Shown here piece after piece: positions 32,729 through 42,349 of a stretch of DNA of 64,000 nucleotides (positions within the stretch are counted from its first letter, which is position 1; each line of letters opens with the position of its first letter). This DNA is from Actinomadura macra NBRC 14102. GTDB taxonomy: Bacteria; Actinomycetota; Actinomycetes; Streptosporangiales; Streptosporangiaceae. The notes beneath the pieces were generated by a model. It had not been told where the DNA came from, searched no databases, and saw only the letters and a list, made by a program, of their open reading frames with translations. The DNA lies in assembly GCF_001552215.1 (NCBI RefSeq), contig NZ_BCQT01000020.1, positions 177,115 through 241,114 of the forward strand. Reading direction: 5' to 3'. A program made the position numbers and the translations under genes.

Positions 32729-34153
32729 ATGGTCGCAAAGCTCCCAGACCAGGCCGCAGATGACTACCAACGAGGTCTGGGCACCCGCCAGATCCAGATG
32801 TTGGCGATCGGCGGGACCATCGGCACGGGGTTGTTCCTTGGCGCCGGAGAGAACATCGCCAAGGCGGGCCCCAGTCTGATCCTGACCTACGCGGTCGCCG
32901 GGCTGATGCTGTTCTTCGTGATGAGGGCGCTCGGTGAGCTGCTGACCTACCGGAGGGCCGAGGGAGGGTTCGCCGGGTACGCCCGGGAATTCCTCGGGCC
33001 CTTCTGGGGGTACGCCACGACGTGGACGTACTGGATCATCTGGGTCACGACCGGCATGGCGGAGTTGACCGCTGCCGGGAAGTACATCCAGAAGTGGTGG
33101 CCCGGGGTCGAGCAGTGGCAGACGGCGCTGGTGGCGCTGCTGGTGCTGTTCGTGGTCAACCTGATCTCGGTCAAGCTGTTCGGCGAGCTGGAGTTCTGGT
33201 TCGCGATGATCAAGGTCGCGGCGATCGTGATGATGATCCTTGTCGGGATCGGGGTGCTGGTCTTCGGGTTCAGCGACGCGGGGAAGACCGCGGAGGTGGG
33301 GAACCTGTGGTCGCACAACGGGTTCTTCCCCGAGGGGCTCAGCCCGACGCTGATGACGTTGCAGATGGTCATGTTCGCTTACCTGGGCGTCGAGCTGGTG
33401 GGTGTGACGGCGAGCGAGGCCAAGGATCCGGAGAAGAACATCCCGAAGGCGATCAATGCTCTGCCGCTGCGGTTCGCGTTGTTCTACCTCGGGTCGCTGC
33501 TGGTGATCCTGTCGGTGGTGCCGTGGACGGAGTTCAAGGACGGGGCGAGCCCGTTCGTGCTGGCCTTCGACAAGATCGGCATCACGGGCGGGGCGGACAT
33601 CGTCAACTTCGTGGTGCTGACCGCGGCGCTGTCGTCCTGCAACGCGGGCGGGCTGTACTCGACGTCGCGGATGTTGCGGACGGCGGGTGTCAACGGTGAC
33701 GGGCCCAAGGTGATGGCCGGGTTGAACGGGCGCGGTGTGCCGGTTCTGACGGTGGTGATCTCGACGCTGGTCATGGGCATCGGTGTGATCATCAACGCGG
33801 TGGTGCCGGAGAAGGCGTTCGAGTACATCACGTCTGTTTCCACTGGTGGGGCCATCCTGGTGTGGACGGCGATCGTGGTGGCGCACATGGTGTACCGGCG
33901 GCGGGTCGCGGCCGGGGCGTTGCCGAAGTCGCCGTACCGGATGCCGGGGGCGCCGTACACGAACTGGATGGTGCTGGCCTTCTTCGTGTTCGTCACCGTG
34001 ACGATCGCGTGGGAGGCCGATACCAGGATCGCGCTGTACGTGATGGCGGGATGGTTCGTCGTGATTGTCGCGGGTTGGCCGCTCGTGCGGCGTGCGTCGC
34101 AGGACGCGACGAAGGTCAAGGTCGCGTTGGCGGAGGAGAGTACGAGCGCGTGA
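32729..34153 (+). CDS. AAT-family (APC superfamily) amino acid permease
   Basis: 474 aa with about 12 membrane helices. The family start is evident: LGTRQIQMLAIGGTIGTGLF then the GLMLFFVMRALGEL helix; AYLGVELVGVTASEAKDPEK is the consensus loop after helix 6. It imports an amino acid by proton symport; GABA, asparagine, phenylalanine or cycloserine-type substrates cannot be told apart by eye. Single gene under a palindromic operator candidate; first protein gene of the chromosome right of the element. Confidence 0.9.
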   Translation: MVAKLPDQAADDYQRGLGTRQIQMLAIGGTIGTGLFLGAGENIAKAGPSLILTYAVAGLMLFFVMRALGELLTYRRAEGGFAGYAREFLGPFWGYATTWTYWIIWVTTGMAELTAAGKYIQKWWPGVEQWQTALVALLVLFVVNLISVKLFGELEFWFAMIKVAAIVMMILVGIGVLVFGFSDAGKTAEVGNLWSHNGFFPEGLSPTLMTLQMVMFAYLGVELVGVTASEAKDPEKNIPKAINALPLRFALFYLGSLLVILSVVPWTEFKDGASPFVLAFDKIGITGGADIVNFVVLTAALSSCNAGGLYSTSRMLRTAGVNGDGPKVMAGLNGRGVPVLTVVISTLVMGIGVIINAVVPEKAFEYITSVSTGGAILVWTAIVVAHMVYRRRVAAGALPKSPYRMPGAPYTNWMVLAFFVFVTVTIAWEADTRIALYVMAGWFVVIVAGWPLVRRASQDATKVKVALAEESTSA

Positions 34154-34225
34154 GCGGGACGGGACGTCCCGGCCCCGGGACGTCCCGTCCTAGTGCGATG
34201 ATGGGCCTGACCCTCGGAGGCGCCT

Positions 34226-36040
34226 GTGCCCGGCGTGCCACGCACCAGGCTGGAAGTCCGCGTCCGCTGGGTCCTGCTGGTCGTGGTCGGCGTCGCGAAT
34301 CTGGTCGGGGCGCTGGTGGTGCTGCTGTTCGCGACCTTCGTGGTTCCGGACCCACCGTTGGACGACCGTGACCATGTCCACTTGGTGAATGCGGTCGCGT
34401 TCTTCAGTTATCCCCTGGTCGCGGGGCCGGTGGCGCTCTTCATGGGGCTGCGGTTGTGGCGCCCCGTCGTCAGCCTGGTGCGGGACGGCGGGGTCCCCGA
34501 TCGCCGGCAGGGCCGGGCGGTGCTTCTCGGGCCGCTCCGGCTGACCCTGCTTGTGGGCGGGTTGTGGGGATTTGGGGCGGTCGGGTGGGCGGTCCTCGAC
34601 TGTGTGCTGTTCACCGGGCGGCTCGCGGTGAAGACCGGGCTGACCTGCCTGCTCGGTGCGGCCACGACCTGCACGATCATCTATCTGCTGTCGGAGCGGC
34701 TGTTGCGGCCGGCGGCGGCACTGGTGCTCGCGGCGGAGGGGCCCCGGCGGTTCCGGCTGCCGGGGGTGACGACGCGGGTCATGCTGGCGTGGGCGCTCGG
34801 GACGGCGATCCCGGTGTTCGGGCTGATCTGTGTGGCCGTCGCCGCGCTCGCCGCACCGGACATCGCTGCCTCCCAGCTCGCGATCACCATTCTGGGCCTG
34901 GGCGGCGCCGCGCTGGTAGCGGGCGTCTATGTCACCTATATGGCCACACGGGCGATCGCCGATCCGATCAAGTCGGTGCGGACGGGGATGGCGCAGGTCG
35001 AGCGCGGCGATCTTGAGGCCGAGGTCTCGGTGTACGACGCGAGCGAGGTGGGGCAGCTCCAGGCCGGGTTCAACCATATGGTCGCCGGGCTGCGGGATCA
35101 CGAGCGGCTCCGGGACCTGTTCGGACGGCATGTCGGCGAGGAGGTCGCGGGCCTCGCGCTGGAGCACGACATCACGCTCGGCGGGGAGACGCGCGAGGTG
35201 GCGGTGCTGTTCGTCGACCTCACCGGTTCCACGCGGCTGGCCGAGACGCGGAGCCCGGACGCGGTGGTGGGTCTGCTCAACCGGTTCTTCGGCGTGGTGG
35301 TGAGCGTCGTGGCCAAGCACGGCGGCTGGATCAACAAGTTCGAGGGGGACGCGGCGCTTGCGATCTTCGGGGCGCCGGCGGAGCTGCCGGACCCGGCGGG
35401 CGGGGCGCTCGGCGCGGCGCGCGAGCTGGCGGTCCGGCTGCGGGAGGGCGTGCCGATGCTGGACGCGGGGATCGGCGTCTCGGCGGGCCCGGTCGTCGCC
35501 GGATACATCGGTGCCGAGCAGCGTTTCGAGTACACGGTCATCGGTGATCCGGTCAACGAGGCCGCCCGGCTCAGTGACCTGGCGAAGGTCTCGCCCGGAC
35601 GTGTCCTCGCCGCGGCCCCCGTGCTGGACCGGGCGCATCTCGATGAGGCGGACGAGTGGGACCTCGGCAAGTCGGTGACGTTGCGCGGCCGCAGCCGTCC
35701 GACCCGGCTCGTCTCGCCGCGCCCGCACTCGGTCCCGGTGCCCGTGCCGCCGCCGGAGGACGAGGCGCCGTCGGCCCGCCGCATCCGCTTCCCACGCCCG
35801 CCGGGTCTGCGCAGAACCCGCAAGCTGGTCCTCGGAACGCTGATCCTCGCCCGGGCGGCGCGGCTTTCCCGTCCGGACGGAAGGGAGCCGGAACTGACAC
35901 CGGGTCCGGGGGAAGACGCGGTGCCGGGGGCGGAGACGGGCGTGGGGCGGGAGTTGCGATTGGGGCCTGAGCTGGAGCTGGGGCCCGAGTGGACGTTGGA
36001 ATCGGCGGTTCCACCCGAAAAGTCGGAAGAAAGCGAGTAA
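34226..36040 (+). CDS. Membrane class III adenylate cyclase with HAMP domain
   Basis: 604 aa. About six N-terminal helices (residues 10-240), a HAMP linker (RAIADPIKSVRTGMAQVERG) and a class III cyclase domain follow. VAVLFVDLTGSTRLAE carries the first metal Asp, KFEGDAALAIFG the substrate Lys and second Asp, and IGDPVNEAARL the Asn/Arg pair, so the domain looks active for cAMP. A long Pro/Arg/Glu-rich tail ends the protein. GTG 34226 with GGAGG 8 nt upstream (ctcggaggcgcctgtg). Confidence 0.9.
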   Translation: MPGVPRTRLEVRVRWVLLVVVGVANLVGALVVLLFATFVVPDPPLDDRDHVHLVNAVAFFSYPLVAGPVALFMGLRLWRPVVSLVRDGGVPDRRQGRAVLLGPLRLTLLVGGLWGFGAVGWAVLDCVLFTGRLAVKTGLTCLLGAATTCTIIYLLSERLLRPAAALVLAAEGPRRFRLPGVTTRVMLAWALGTAIPVFGLICVAVAALAAPDIAASQLAITILGLGGAALVAGVYVTYMATRAIADPIKSVRTGMAQVERGDLEAEVSVYDASEVGQLQAGFNHMVAGLRDHERLRDLFGRHVGEEVAGLALEHDITLGGETREVAVLFVDLTGSTRLAETRSPDAVVGLLNRFFGVVVSVVAKHGGWINKFEGDAALAIFGAPAELPDPAGGALGAARELAVRLREGVPMLDAGIGVSAGPVVAGYIGAEQRFEYTVIGDPVNEAARLSDLAKVSPGRVLAAAPVLDRAHLDEADEWDLGKSVTLRGRSRPTRLVSPRPHSVPVPVPPPEDEAPSARRIRFPRPPGLRRTRKLVLGTLILARAARLSRPDGREPELTPGPGEDAVPGAETGVGRELRLGPELELGPEWTLESAVPPEKSEESE

Positions 36041-36131
36041 CTGCCACGTTCCAGGCGCACGCCGTGTTCCGCTCGCATCTCACCTTCGCGGATACGTATT
36101 GTCACTGGCCGTACATGGTCTGCTTCCGGGC

Positions 36132-36174
36132 TGTCACCCCCGTGTCATCGAGTCGATCAACCGTGGGGGTGACA
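36132..36174. promoter_or_regulatory. Inverted repeat upstream of the GDPD gene
   Basis: TGTCACCCCC (36132-36141) and GGGGGTGACA (36165-36174) form a perfect 10-bp dyad with a 23-bp spacer, 24 bp before the GDPD start. It may be a regulatory hairpin or paired operator half-sites. Confidence 0.45.
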
Positions 36175-36198
36175 CCGTCCAGCATTCGAGAGGTGAAG

Positions 36199-37134
36199 AT
36201 GTTCCGACGGTATGGTCTCGCGTTCGTCGCGGCCACGACGACGATCACCGGATCCATGACGGATGCCGCGGCCGCGGACCCGCCCCCCGCCCCCTCCTCC
36301 CTTCCCGGCTTTCCCGAACCCCGTCCCCGCCTCGTCCCGGTGGCGGCGCTGAGCGCGAAGATCGCCAACGTCGCGCATCGGGGCGCGTCCGCGTACGCGC
36401 CGGAGAACACGCTCGCGGCGTTCCGGCTGGCCCGGTCCAAGCACGCGGACGTCTTCGAGATCGACGTCCAGGAGACGAAGGACCACAAGCTCGTGGTCGT
36501 CCACGACTCCACCCTGACCCGGACCACCAACCTGGAGAGCGTCTACCCGGCCCGCAGCACGTCCAAGGTCTCCGGTTTCACCCTCGCCCAGATCAAGAAG
36601 CTGGACGCGGGGTCCTGGTTCGCCGCCAAGTACAAGGGCGAGCGCGTCCCCACGCTGAGCGAGGTGCTGACGGCGATGGACGGCCGCGGCCTGGGGCTGC
36701 TCGTGGAGATCAAGAACCCGGCGAGCTACCCGGGGATCGAACGCCGGATCGCCGCGGAGTTGAAGCGCCACCCGTCCTGGCTGCGTCCCGACCCGCGTCA
36801 GCGCCGGCTGGCCGTCCAGTCCTTCGACTGGAACTCGGTGAAGCGCTTCCATTCGGCCCTGCCCGCGGTGCCGACCGCCCTGCTCGGCAAGCCCGAGGTC
36901 GCCGACCTGCCGAAAGTCGCCAAGTACGCCGACCAGATCAATCCCACCTATGGATCCCTGACCGCGTCCTACGTCAAGAAGGTGCACGCGACCCGCATGC
37001 GGGTGCAGACCTGGACGCTCGACGACCGCACCAGGATGCGCAAGGCCGTCGGCCTCGGGGTGGACGGCATCATCACCAACAGGCCGGACGTTCTGTACGG
37101 CGTCCTCAGCGCCGCGAAGGCCAAGGACGCCTGA
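36199..37134 (+). CDS. Secreted glycerophosphodiester phosphodiesterase
   Basis: 311 aa. Signal peptide about 1-30 (FVAATTTITGSMTDAAAA). The GDPD barrel begins at NVAHRGASAYAPENTLAAF (catalytic His-Arg) with EIDVQETKDHKLVVVHD carrying the acidic ligands and second His. KLDAGSWFAAKYKGERVPTL and the closing GVDGIITNRPDVL complete the family signature. It cleaves glycerophosphodiesters outside the cell to release glycerol-3-phosphate. ATG 36199 with a GAGAGGTGAAG site. An inverted repeat lies just upstream. Confidence 0.9.
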   Translation: MFRRYGLAFVAATTTITGSMTDAAAADPPPAPSSLPGFPEPRPRLVPVAALSAKIANVAHRGASAYAPENTLAAFRLARSKHADVFEIDVQETKDHKLVVVHDSTLTRTTNLESVYPARSTSKVSGFTLAQIKKLDAGSWFAAKYKGERVPTLSEVLTAMDGRGLGLLVEIKNPASYPGIERRIAAELKRHPSWLRPDPRQRRLAVQSFDWNSVKRFHSALPAVPTALLGKPEVADLPKVAKYADQINPTYGSLTASYVKKVHATRMRVQTWTLDDRTRMRKAVGLGVDGIITNRPDVLYGVLSAAKAKDA

Positions 37135-37173
37135 CCGAGACGACGGTGCCCTCGATATCCCGGGCCCTGTGCT

Positions 37174-38058
37174 TCACCCCGGCCATCGGTCGCGGGCCCG
37201 GGATATGACGGCGCGCGCCGCGGGGCTGCGGGGGCCCTCGGCGCGCCAGGCGAGGGCGATGCGGCCCTGGAGGCGGGGACGGACGATCGGCATCAGATGC
37301 AGTTCGTCCGCATAGGCGCGGGCGGCGGACTCGGGCAGAATCGCGACGCCGAGCCCCTGCGCCGCCAGCTGGGCCAGGACGGGCGGCTCGGCGGCCTCGA
37401 ACGCGATGCGCGGGCGCAGGCCGGCGTCCGCGCACGCTTCGTCCAGGACGGCGCGCAGCCCGGTGCCCTTCGGCAGGCTGACGAGGTCCCGCGTGGCGAG
37501 CGTCCGCAGCGCGACCGCGGACCGTCCCGCCAGCTCATGATCGGGTGCGACGGCCGCGTACAGGGCCTGCTCGATGACGACCTGGGTCCGCAGGCCCTCG
37601 GGCCGCTCGGATCCGAGGCTGATGAACGCGAGGTCGATACGCCCGGTGAGCAGCCCGTCCACGAGGGTGGCGGAGTCGTCCTGCGTGACGGTGATCTCCA
37701 CCTGCGGATGGTCGCGGTGGAACCCGGCGAGCATCGCGGGCAGTTCCAGGGACCTGATCCAGTCGATGGTGCCGATCGTGACGTGGCCGCGGAGCAGACC
37801 GGTCAGCTCGTCGACCGACAGCCGCGCGCCCTCGATCGCGGCGAGCGCCGCCCGCGCGTAGGGCAGCACCGCGGCGCCCACCTCCGTCAGCCGGACGGTC
37901 CGTCCCGACCGGTCGAGCAGTGGCTGGCCGAGTTCGCGTTCGAGCTGGCGTATCTGGGCGCTGACACCGGGCTGGGCGACGTGCAGACGGGCGGCCGCCT
38001 TGGTGAAGCTCGCCTCCTCCGTCACCGCCACGAAGTACTCCAGCTGGCGCAGCTCCAT
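37174..38058 (-). CDS. LysR-family transcriptional regulator
   Basis: 294 aa. N-terminal HTH (RQLEYFVAVTEEASFTKAAA, VAQPGVSAQIRQLERELGQP) and a periplasmic-binding-like effector domain from about 90. ATG 38058 (MELRQLEYF) is the standard LysR start, so the longer frame is not used. It is divergent from the histidine kinase at 38290; the 231-bp gap holds CAAGCC-N8-GGCTTG (38228-38247), a possible target. Confidence 0.88.
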   Translation of the reverse strand: MELRQLEYFVAVTEEASFTKAAARLHVAQPGVSAQIRQLERELGQPLLDRSGRTVRLTEVGAAVLPYARAALAAIEGARLSVDELTGLLRGHVTIGTIDWIRSLELPAMLAGFHRDHPQVEITVTQDDSATLVDGLLTGRIDLAFISLGSERPEGLRTQVVIEQALYAAVAPDHELAGRSAVALRTLATRDLVSLPKGTGLRAVLDEACADAGLRPRIAFEAAEPPVLAQLAAQGLGVAILPESAARAYADELHLMPIVRPRLQGRIALAWRAEGPRSPAARAVISRARDRWPG

Positions 38059-38227
38059 AACGAACGATGCTAACAGCGCTGTCGTCCATTTCCGAGGCTT
38101 CTGGATGACATGCTTCATGACCGTGGACCCGGTGGTCGGATCGGCAGTCCTGTGTCGCTCGCCGAGTGCAAAAGGTGGGCGGTAAAGCGACCGGGTAAAC
38201 CAATTCTTTGACGTCTCTTGGGCACAG

Positions 38228-38247
38228 CAAGCCCGTTCTCAGGCTTG
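38228..38247. promoter_or_regulatory. Dyad CAAGCC-N8-GGCTTG in the LysR/kinase gap
   Basis: Perfect 6-bp inverted repeat 42 bp upstream of the kinase start. It is in the right place for LysR regulation of the divergent promoter, but short enough to arise by chance. Confidence 0.3.
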
Positions 38248-38289
38248 TTTCCGGTCTGGCGGGTGATTACCTCACCTGCGGGAGGTCGG

Positions 38290-39654
38290 GTGTACGGACG
38301 GCGCACATGGTCCATACGGGTGCGGATGACCGTCATGGCCGCGGCGGTCACCGCCGTGATCTGTGCCGTCCTGACCTTGGTGATCGGCGCCGGTGTGCGG
38401 GGGCGGGAGTCGGAGTACCGGCGGGAGCAGGCCACCACGGCTGCGCTGCAACTCGCCTACCAGATCAAGCGGGATCGGGTGTCCGCGCAGCTGGCCGCGC
38501 CGGACAAGGTCGACGTTCAGGTTCTGAACGACCGGCGGATGGTGATCGCGGCCACGCCCGGAGTGCGGGGTCGCACGCCGATGGCCTCGTTCGTCCCGGA
38601 AGGGGACAGCGTCTACGCGGCCAAGGTGCTGTGCCCTCCGACGGGGCTCAGCGGATGCATGTCCGTCGTGGCGTTCCGCGTCTACCAGCCGGGAGGGGAC
38701 TGGACCGTCTACGCGGCCGCCAAGAGCATCCCCTGGTACGTCAACTCCAGCCTCAGCACGTTCCTGGTCAGCGTGTCGCTTCTAGTGATCTTGCTGGCGG
38801 CCCTGCGGACCTGGCGGACGGTCGACCAGACCCTCGCCCCGGTGGACGCGATCCGGGCGGAGCTGACCGAGATCACCGCGCGCCGCTCGGGCCACCGCGT
38901 CCCGGTGCCGGAGAACCGGGACGAGGTCAGGCTGCTGGCCGAGGCGGCGAACGCGACCCTCGACCGGTTGGACGCCGCGCTGGAGCGGCAGCGCAGCTTC
39001 ACCTCGGACGCGTCCCACGATCTGCGCAGCCCGATCACCGCGGCGCGGGCGCAGTTGGAGGAGGCGCTGATGTATCCCGAGGAGGTCGACTGGCCGCGGA
39101 CCGGACGATCCGTCCTGCAGAGCCTGGACCGTCTTCAGGCGATCGTCACGGACCTGCTGGAACTGGCCCGCCTCGACGCCGGTAAGTGGAGCGATACCGA
39201 GCCGGTCGACCTCGCCGCGCTCGTCACGATCGAGCTGGCCAGGGCGGACCGGAGCAAGAGGATCGTCACCCACCTCCAGGAGGGCGTGACGATCAACGGT
39301 GACCGGCTGCGGCTCGTCCGGCTGCTGACGAACCTGCTCGACAACGCCGAACGGCACGCCGAGACGCGGGTGGACGTCAGCGTCCGCCGTGAGGGCGACA
39401 CGGGCGTCCTGGAGGTGCTGGACGACGGTGGGGGCGTGGCCGAGGCGGACCGGGAGATCGTGTTCCAGCGCTTCGCCCGGCTCAGGGACGGCCGGGACAG
39501 GGATGCCGGCGGCACCGGCCTCGGTCTCCCGATCGCCCGCGAGATCGCCAAGTCGCATGGCGGCGATCTCACCATCGAGGACAGCGAGCGCGGCGCACGG
39601 TTCGTCATGCGCGTCGCTCTCAGCACCCCCCGCCGCCACGACGAGCCGTACTGA
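38290..39654 (+). CDS. Orphan sensor histidine kinase
   Basis: 454 aa. TM1 about 12-34 and TM2 about 160-180 enclose an extracytoplasmic sensor. A HAMP segment follows, then H-box TSDASHDLRSPITAARAQL, N-box LTNLLDNAERHAE, G1 VLDDGGGVAEAD, F-box and G2 GGTGLGLPIAREIAKSHGG. It is HisKA/HATPase class and should be active. No response regulator is adjacent, so the partner is encoded elsewhere. GTG 38290 has GGAGG 6 nt upstream. Confidence 0.88.
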   Translation: MYGRRTWSIRVRMTVMAAAVTAVICAVLTLVIGAGVRGRESEYRREQATTAALQLAYQIKRDRVSAQLAAPDKVDVQVLNDRRMVIAATPGVRGRTPMASFVPEGDSVYAAKVLCPPTGLSGCMSVVAFRVYQPGGDWTVYAAAKSIPWYVNSSLSTFLVSVSLLVILLAALRTWRTVDQTLAPVDAIRAELTEITARRSGHRVPVPENRDEVRLLAEAANATLDRLDAALERQRSFTSDASHDLRSPITAARAQLEEALMYPEEVDWPRTGRSVLQSLDRLQAIVTDLLELARLDAGKWSDTEPVDLAALVTIELARADRSKRIVTHLQEGVTINGDRLRLVRLLTNLLDNAERHAETRVDVSVRREGDTGVLEVLDDGGGVAEADREIVFQRFARLRDGRDRDAGGTGLGLPIAREIAKSHGGDLTIEDSERGARFVMRVALSTPRRHDEPY

Positions 39655-39809
39655 CGGCCGCCACGTTCCGGGGGCTATCGCCCGCGTCGGAGGCCCGGCA
39701 TCTGGGGCTTTGGGGATGAATGCGAAGTGTGTGATGGTGCCGTGTCCGCGGGTGCGTGGCGTGAGGTGGCTCGTCCTGGCGAGGGGTGCTACATCCGCAA
39801 AAAGAAGAA

Positions 39810-39832
39810 CCCCGCGAGACGAGCACGCGGGG
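39810..39832 (-). terminator. Terminator of the cNMP-binding/cyclase gene
   Basis: ccccgcg-N9-cgcgggg gives a 7-bp GC stem. On the minus strand it is followed by a T-rich run (ttcttctttttg), a good factor-independent terminator 98 nt downstream of the gene at 39930. The rest of 39655-39929 has no gene. Confidence 0.75.
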
Positions 39833-39929
39833 GCGTGGGTGCGGGTCGGGGGCCCGCACTAGGGGCCCGCGCGGGGAGCGGGCCGAGTGCCTTGGACAGG
39901 GGACGGACCAGGACAGAGGGTAGAGAAGG

Positions 39930-41576
39930 TCAGCGCGCAGGCTGGACCGGGGTGCCGAGCAGGTGCATCCAGCCCTCGACGTCCGTCTGCTTGACCCGGC
40001 AGCGCACGCGCTCGTAGTCGGCGGCGTTCACGTAACCGGGGCTGTGGGCGATGACGGACTCGTACACGAACGAGGAGGCGATGAAGCCGAGGTCGGCGCC
40101 GCTCTGGGCGAGCCTGTCCTTGAGGATCGGGGCGTCCAGCAGCCGGGCGGTCTGGATCACGGGCCAGCCGGACACGCCTTCGCCGTCCGGCATCACGGGG
40201 CCGACGTGCAGCGCGACCCTGAGCTGCATGCGGACGGCCTCGCTGGAGCGGCGGTTGTGCCGGCGCAGTAGCGCGCCGAGCCGCGCGATCATCGGGTCGA
40301 TGACGGTGCTGGTCGGCGTCTCCGGCGGAATGACGAACAGGGCGCCGTCGCCGCGGTCCTCGCGGTGGCAGGAGTCCCAGGGCACGTGGGACTCCTCGAA
40401 GGCCTCCCGCAGGAACCCGTACATGGCGTCGCGCATTGCGCGGCGGTCGAGGTCGTCGCGGGACACCTCGTTGCTGAAGCCCGCGATGTCGGTGAAGACG
40501 ATGGTGCAGTTCTGGCCGGCCCAGGACGGTGTGGTGGTCATGTCTGCGGGGTCGGTGAGCGGAGCGAGGGCCGTGTGCTGTGTCGCGATGGGGTGCGTGG
40601 TCATGGGGTGCGTGGTCATGGGTCGCGTCGCGATGGGCTGCGTGGCCATGTGATGCGTGGCCATGTGATGCGTTGGTTGGCTTTGGTGCGCCTGCGAGGG
40701 ATGCGGAACCTGGCTCGGGGCAGGGTGAGACCCGGTTTGGTAAGGCGAGATGCCGGCGTACGGGTTGAGACCCGTGTACAGGTGCCACGCGAAGGGACAT
40801 GCTGGGTGCGGGTGCGTCACGTGCGGGTGGCCTAGGAACGGCGGTTCGCCCGCGTAGCGCTGTGGTGGCCCGAACTGCGAAGCAGGACCGTAGGGGTGCG
40901 TGACCGGGTGCGTGCCGTATTGCGGAATGGGCTCGCCCGGTGCCGTCTGGGCCAGCGAACCCGCCTGTTCGGTCAGCCGCTCGTACATCTCACGTTCGAG
41001 CACGCCGAGTACACGCGGAAAGGTGTTGAGGTAGGCGGCGAACTCCTGCGTCGTCATGCGCAGGGCCCGGACGTCGTCCATGGCGACGATCGTGGCCGAG
41101 CGCTGCCGCAGCATGAGGGCGGCGCGCTCGCCGATAATGTCGCCGGGACCGCGGAAGGCGATGATCTGCTCGTGTCCCTCCCGCTCGATGCAGACCCTGA
41201 TCCAGCCGGACCGGATCAGCAGGACGTGATCGGCGATCTGGCCCTCGCACCAGAGGACGTCGCCCATCAGGAAGGCGATCTCACGGGCGGAGACGACGAG
41301 CGCGGATCTCTCGACGGGGGTGAGGGCCTGCCAGAAGCCCGACGATGCCGTGGCGGCGTTCTCGGGCCCGGGCGGCTCCGTCGGCGCGACCGGCGGTGTG
41401 TAGCCCTGGTGCGTTCCTACGAGGTCGTAGTGGCGGCCCAGCTCCGCGAGGTCGCGGGAAGGGGACTCGCCGCGTTCCGTGGACGGGGCGGGGGAGGGCG
41501 CGGCGTCAGCGGTGTCGGGTACCGGGTGGACGAACTCGTCCGGGTCGTGCCGGTGTTCGCGTTCGGCCATCATCAC
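39930..41576 (-). CDS. cNMP-binding protein with degenerate cyclase domain
   Basis: 548 aa. Domain order: disordered N-terminus (1-75); cyclic-nucleotide-binding domain about 85-205 (SGWIRVCIEREGHEQIIAFR, GPGDIIGERAALML); His/Pro/Met-rich linker with seven 5-residue repeats; class III cyclase-like domain about 355-545 (IVFTDIAGFSNEVSRDD, EDRGDGALFVIPP). The usual VNxAxR motif reads VIQTARLL, without the catalytic Asn, and the substrate Lys is not evident, so activity is doubtful. It may work as a nucleotide-responsive regulator. Start at an ATGATGATG run after GAAAGGGG. Confidence 0.8.
   Translation of the reverse strand: MMMAEREHRHDPDEFVHPVPDTADAAPSPAPSTERGESPSRDLAELGRHYDLVGTHQGYTPPVAPTEPPGPENAATASSGFWQALTPVERSALVVSAREIAFLMGDVLWCEGQIADHVLLIRSGWIRVCIEREGHEQIIAFRGPGDIIGERAALMLRQRSATIVAMDDVRALRMTTQEFAAYLNTFPRVLGVLEREMYERLTEQAGSLAQTAPGEPIPQYGTHPVTHPYGPASQFGPPQRYAGEPPFLGHPHVTHPHPACPFAWHLYTGLNPYAGISPYQTGSHPAPSQVPHPSQAHQSQPTHHMATHHMATQPIATRPMTTHPMTTHPIATQHTALAPLTDPADMTTTPSWAGQNCTIVFTDIAGFSNEVSRDDLDRRAMRDAMYGFLREAFEESHVPWDSCHREDRGDGALFVIPPETPTSTVIDPMIARLGALLRRHNRRSSEAVRMQLRVALHVGPVMPDGEGVSGWPVIQTARLLDAPILKDRLAQSGADLGFIASSFVYESVIAHSPGYVNAADYERVRCRVKQTDVEGWMHLLGTPVQPAR
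40573..40677. repeat. 15-bp minisatellite (7 units) inside the cyclase gene
   Basis: Seven 15-bp units beginning ATG on the plus strand (e.g. atggggtgcgtggtc) encode a T-x-x-M/I-A/T pentapeptide on the minus strand. Units 2 and 3 are identical, others differ by a few bases. The period of 15 keeps the frame, so copy number could vary without loss of function. Confidence 0.85.
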
Positions 41577-42349
41577 ACCCCTTTCGGGGCCCGGCGGCCG
41601 GCGGCGGATCGAAAGGGGTGGACGTCATGGATCGGGGGACGGTGGTGCTGTCTTGACATCATGTTCGAGACCCCATACCTGGATTTGCGTCTCCGGACGC
41701 AACGCACCGGCCAGCGGAATCACCCGCGGGGTCGGTCGCTCGCCTATCGAAGTCGCGGTCACCTATAGCCCGTACCGCGAGATCGCGGTTAGACTGGGTG
41801 AGTCCGCAGGGAACGTTTTGCCAGGTCAAGCCGGGTGTCTCTGCGTCTTCGCAGCGTACCCGGAGGGTCGGGCGTCACGTACCTCGCGGTCTCCAGGAGT
41901 CGCTCACGCTTTTCGTCGATCGTCTTGGCTGCAACCGGTGACCGACGGGAAGTGGGAGCGGCTCTTTTTGTTTTTCTGGAACTGCCGAAATGTCGGTTTG
42001 CTCTGACCTCCTGATCGGCTCCCGTCCGGCGGGTCGCACGCCGACCGATGGCCGACGCCTGCTCCTCACCCTCCGTTAACCGGATCCTCCACTTGTCGGT
42101 AGCAGTGTGCCCTATGGCTGCGCGAAGCCTGCTAATCTGCTACCTAGCACGCTACAACATAGTTAGCCGACATGCAGCAGGCTGCCAGCTACAGAAGAAA
42201 ATTTCACCGACGTGACGGGGGATAGACCAGTGGATCAAGGTCCACACAGGAGGAAACATGGCGAAGTGGCGCCATGTAGGCCGCCGGATCGCGTCATGCC
42301 ATCTGGCAGTGCGGCTGCTGGCATCGACCACACAGGGTGAGCGATACAG
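41577..42349. other. Long intergenic region between cyclase-like and XRE genes
   Basis: 773 bp without a credible gene on either strand; short frames lack codon bias. Base composition falls around 41930-42200. A TTGACA (41653) with ATACCT 16 bp later is a possible rightward promoter, and CCGCGA-GA-TCGCGG (41776-41789) a small hairpin. A longer leader RNA is possible but no clear structure was found. Confidence 0.5.
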
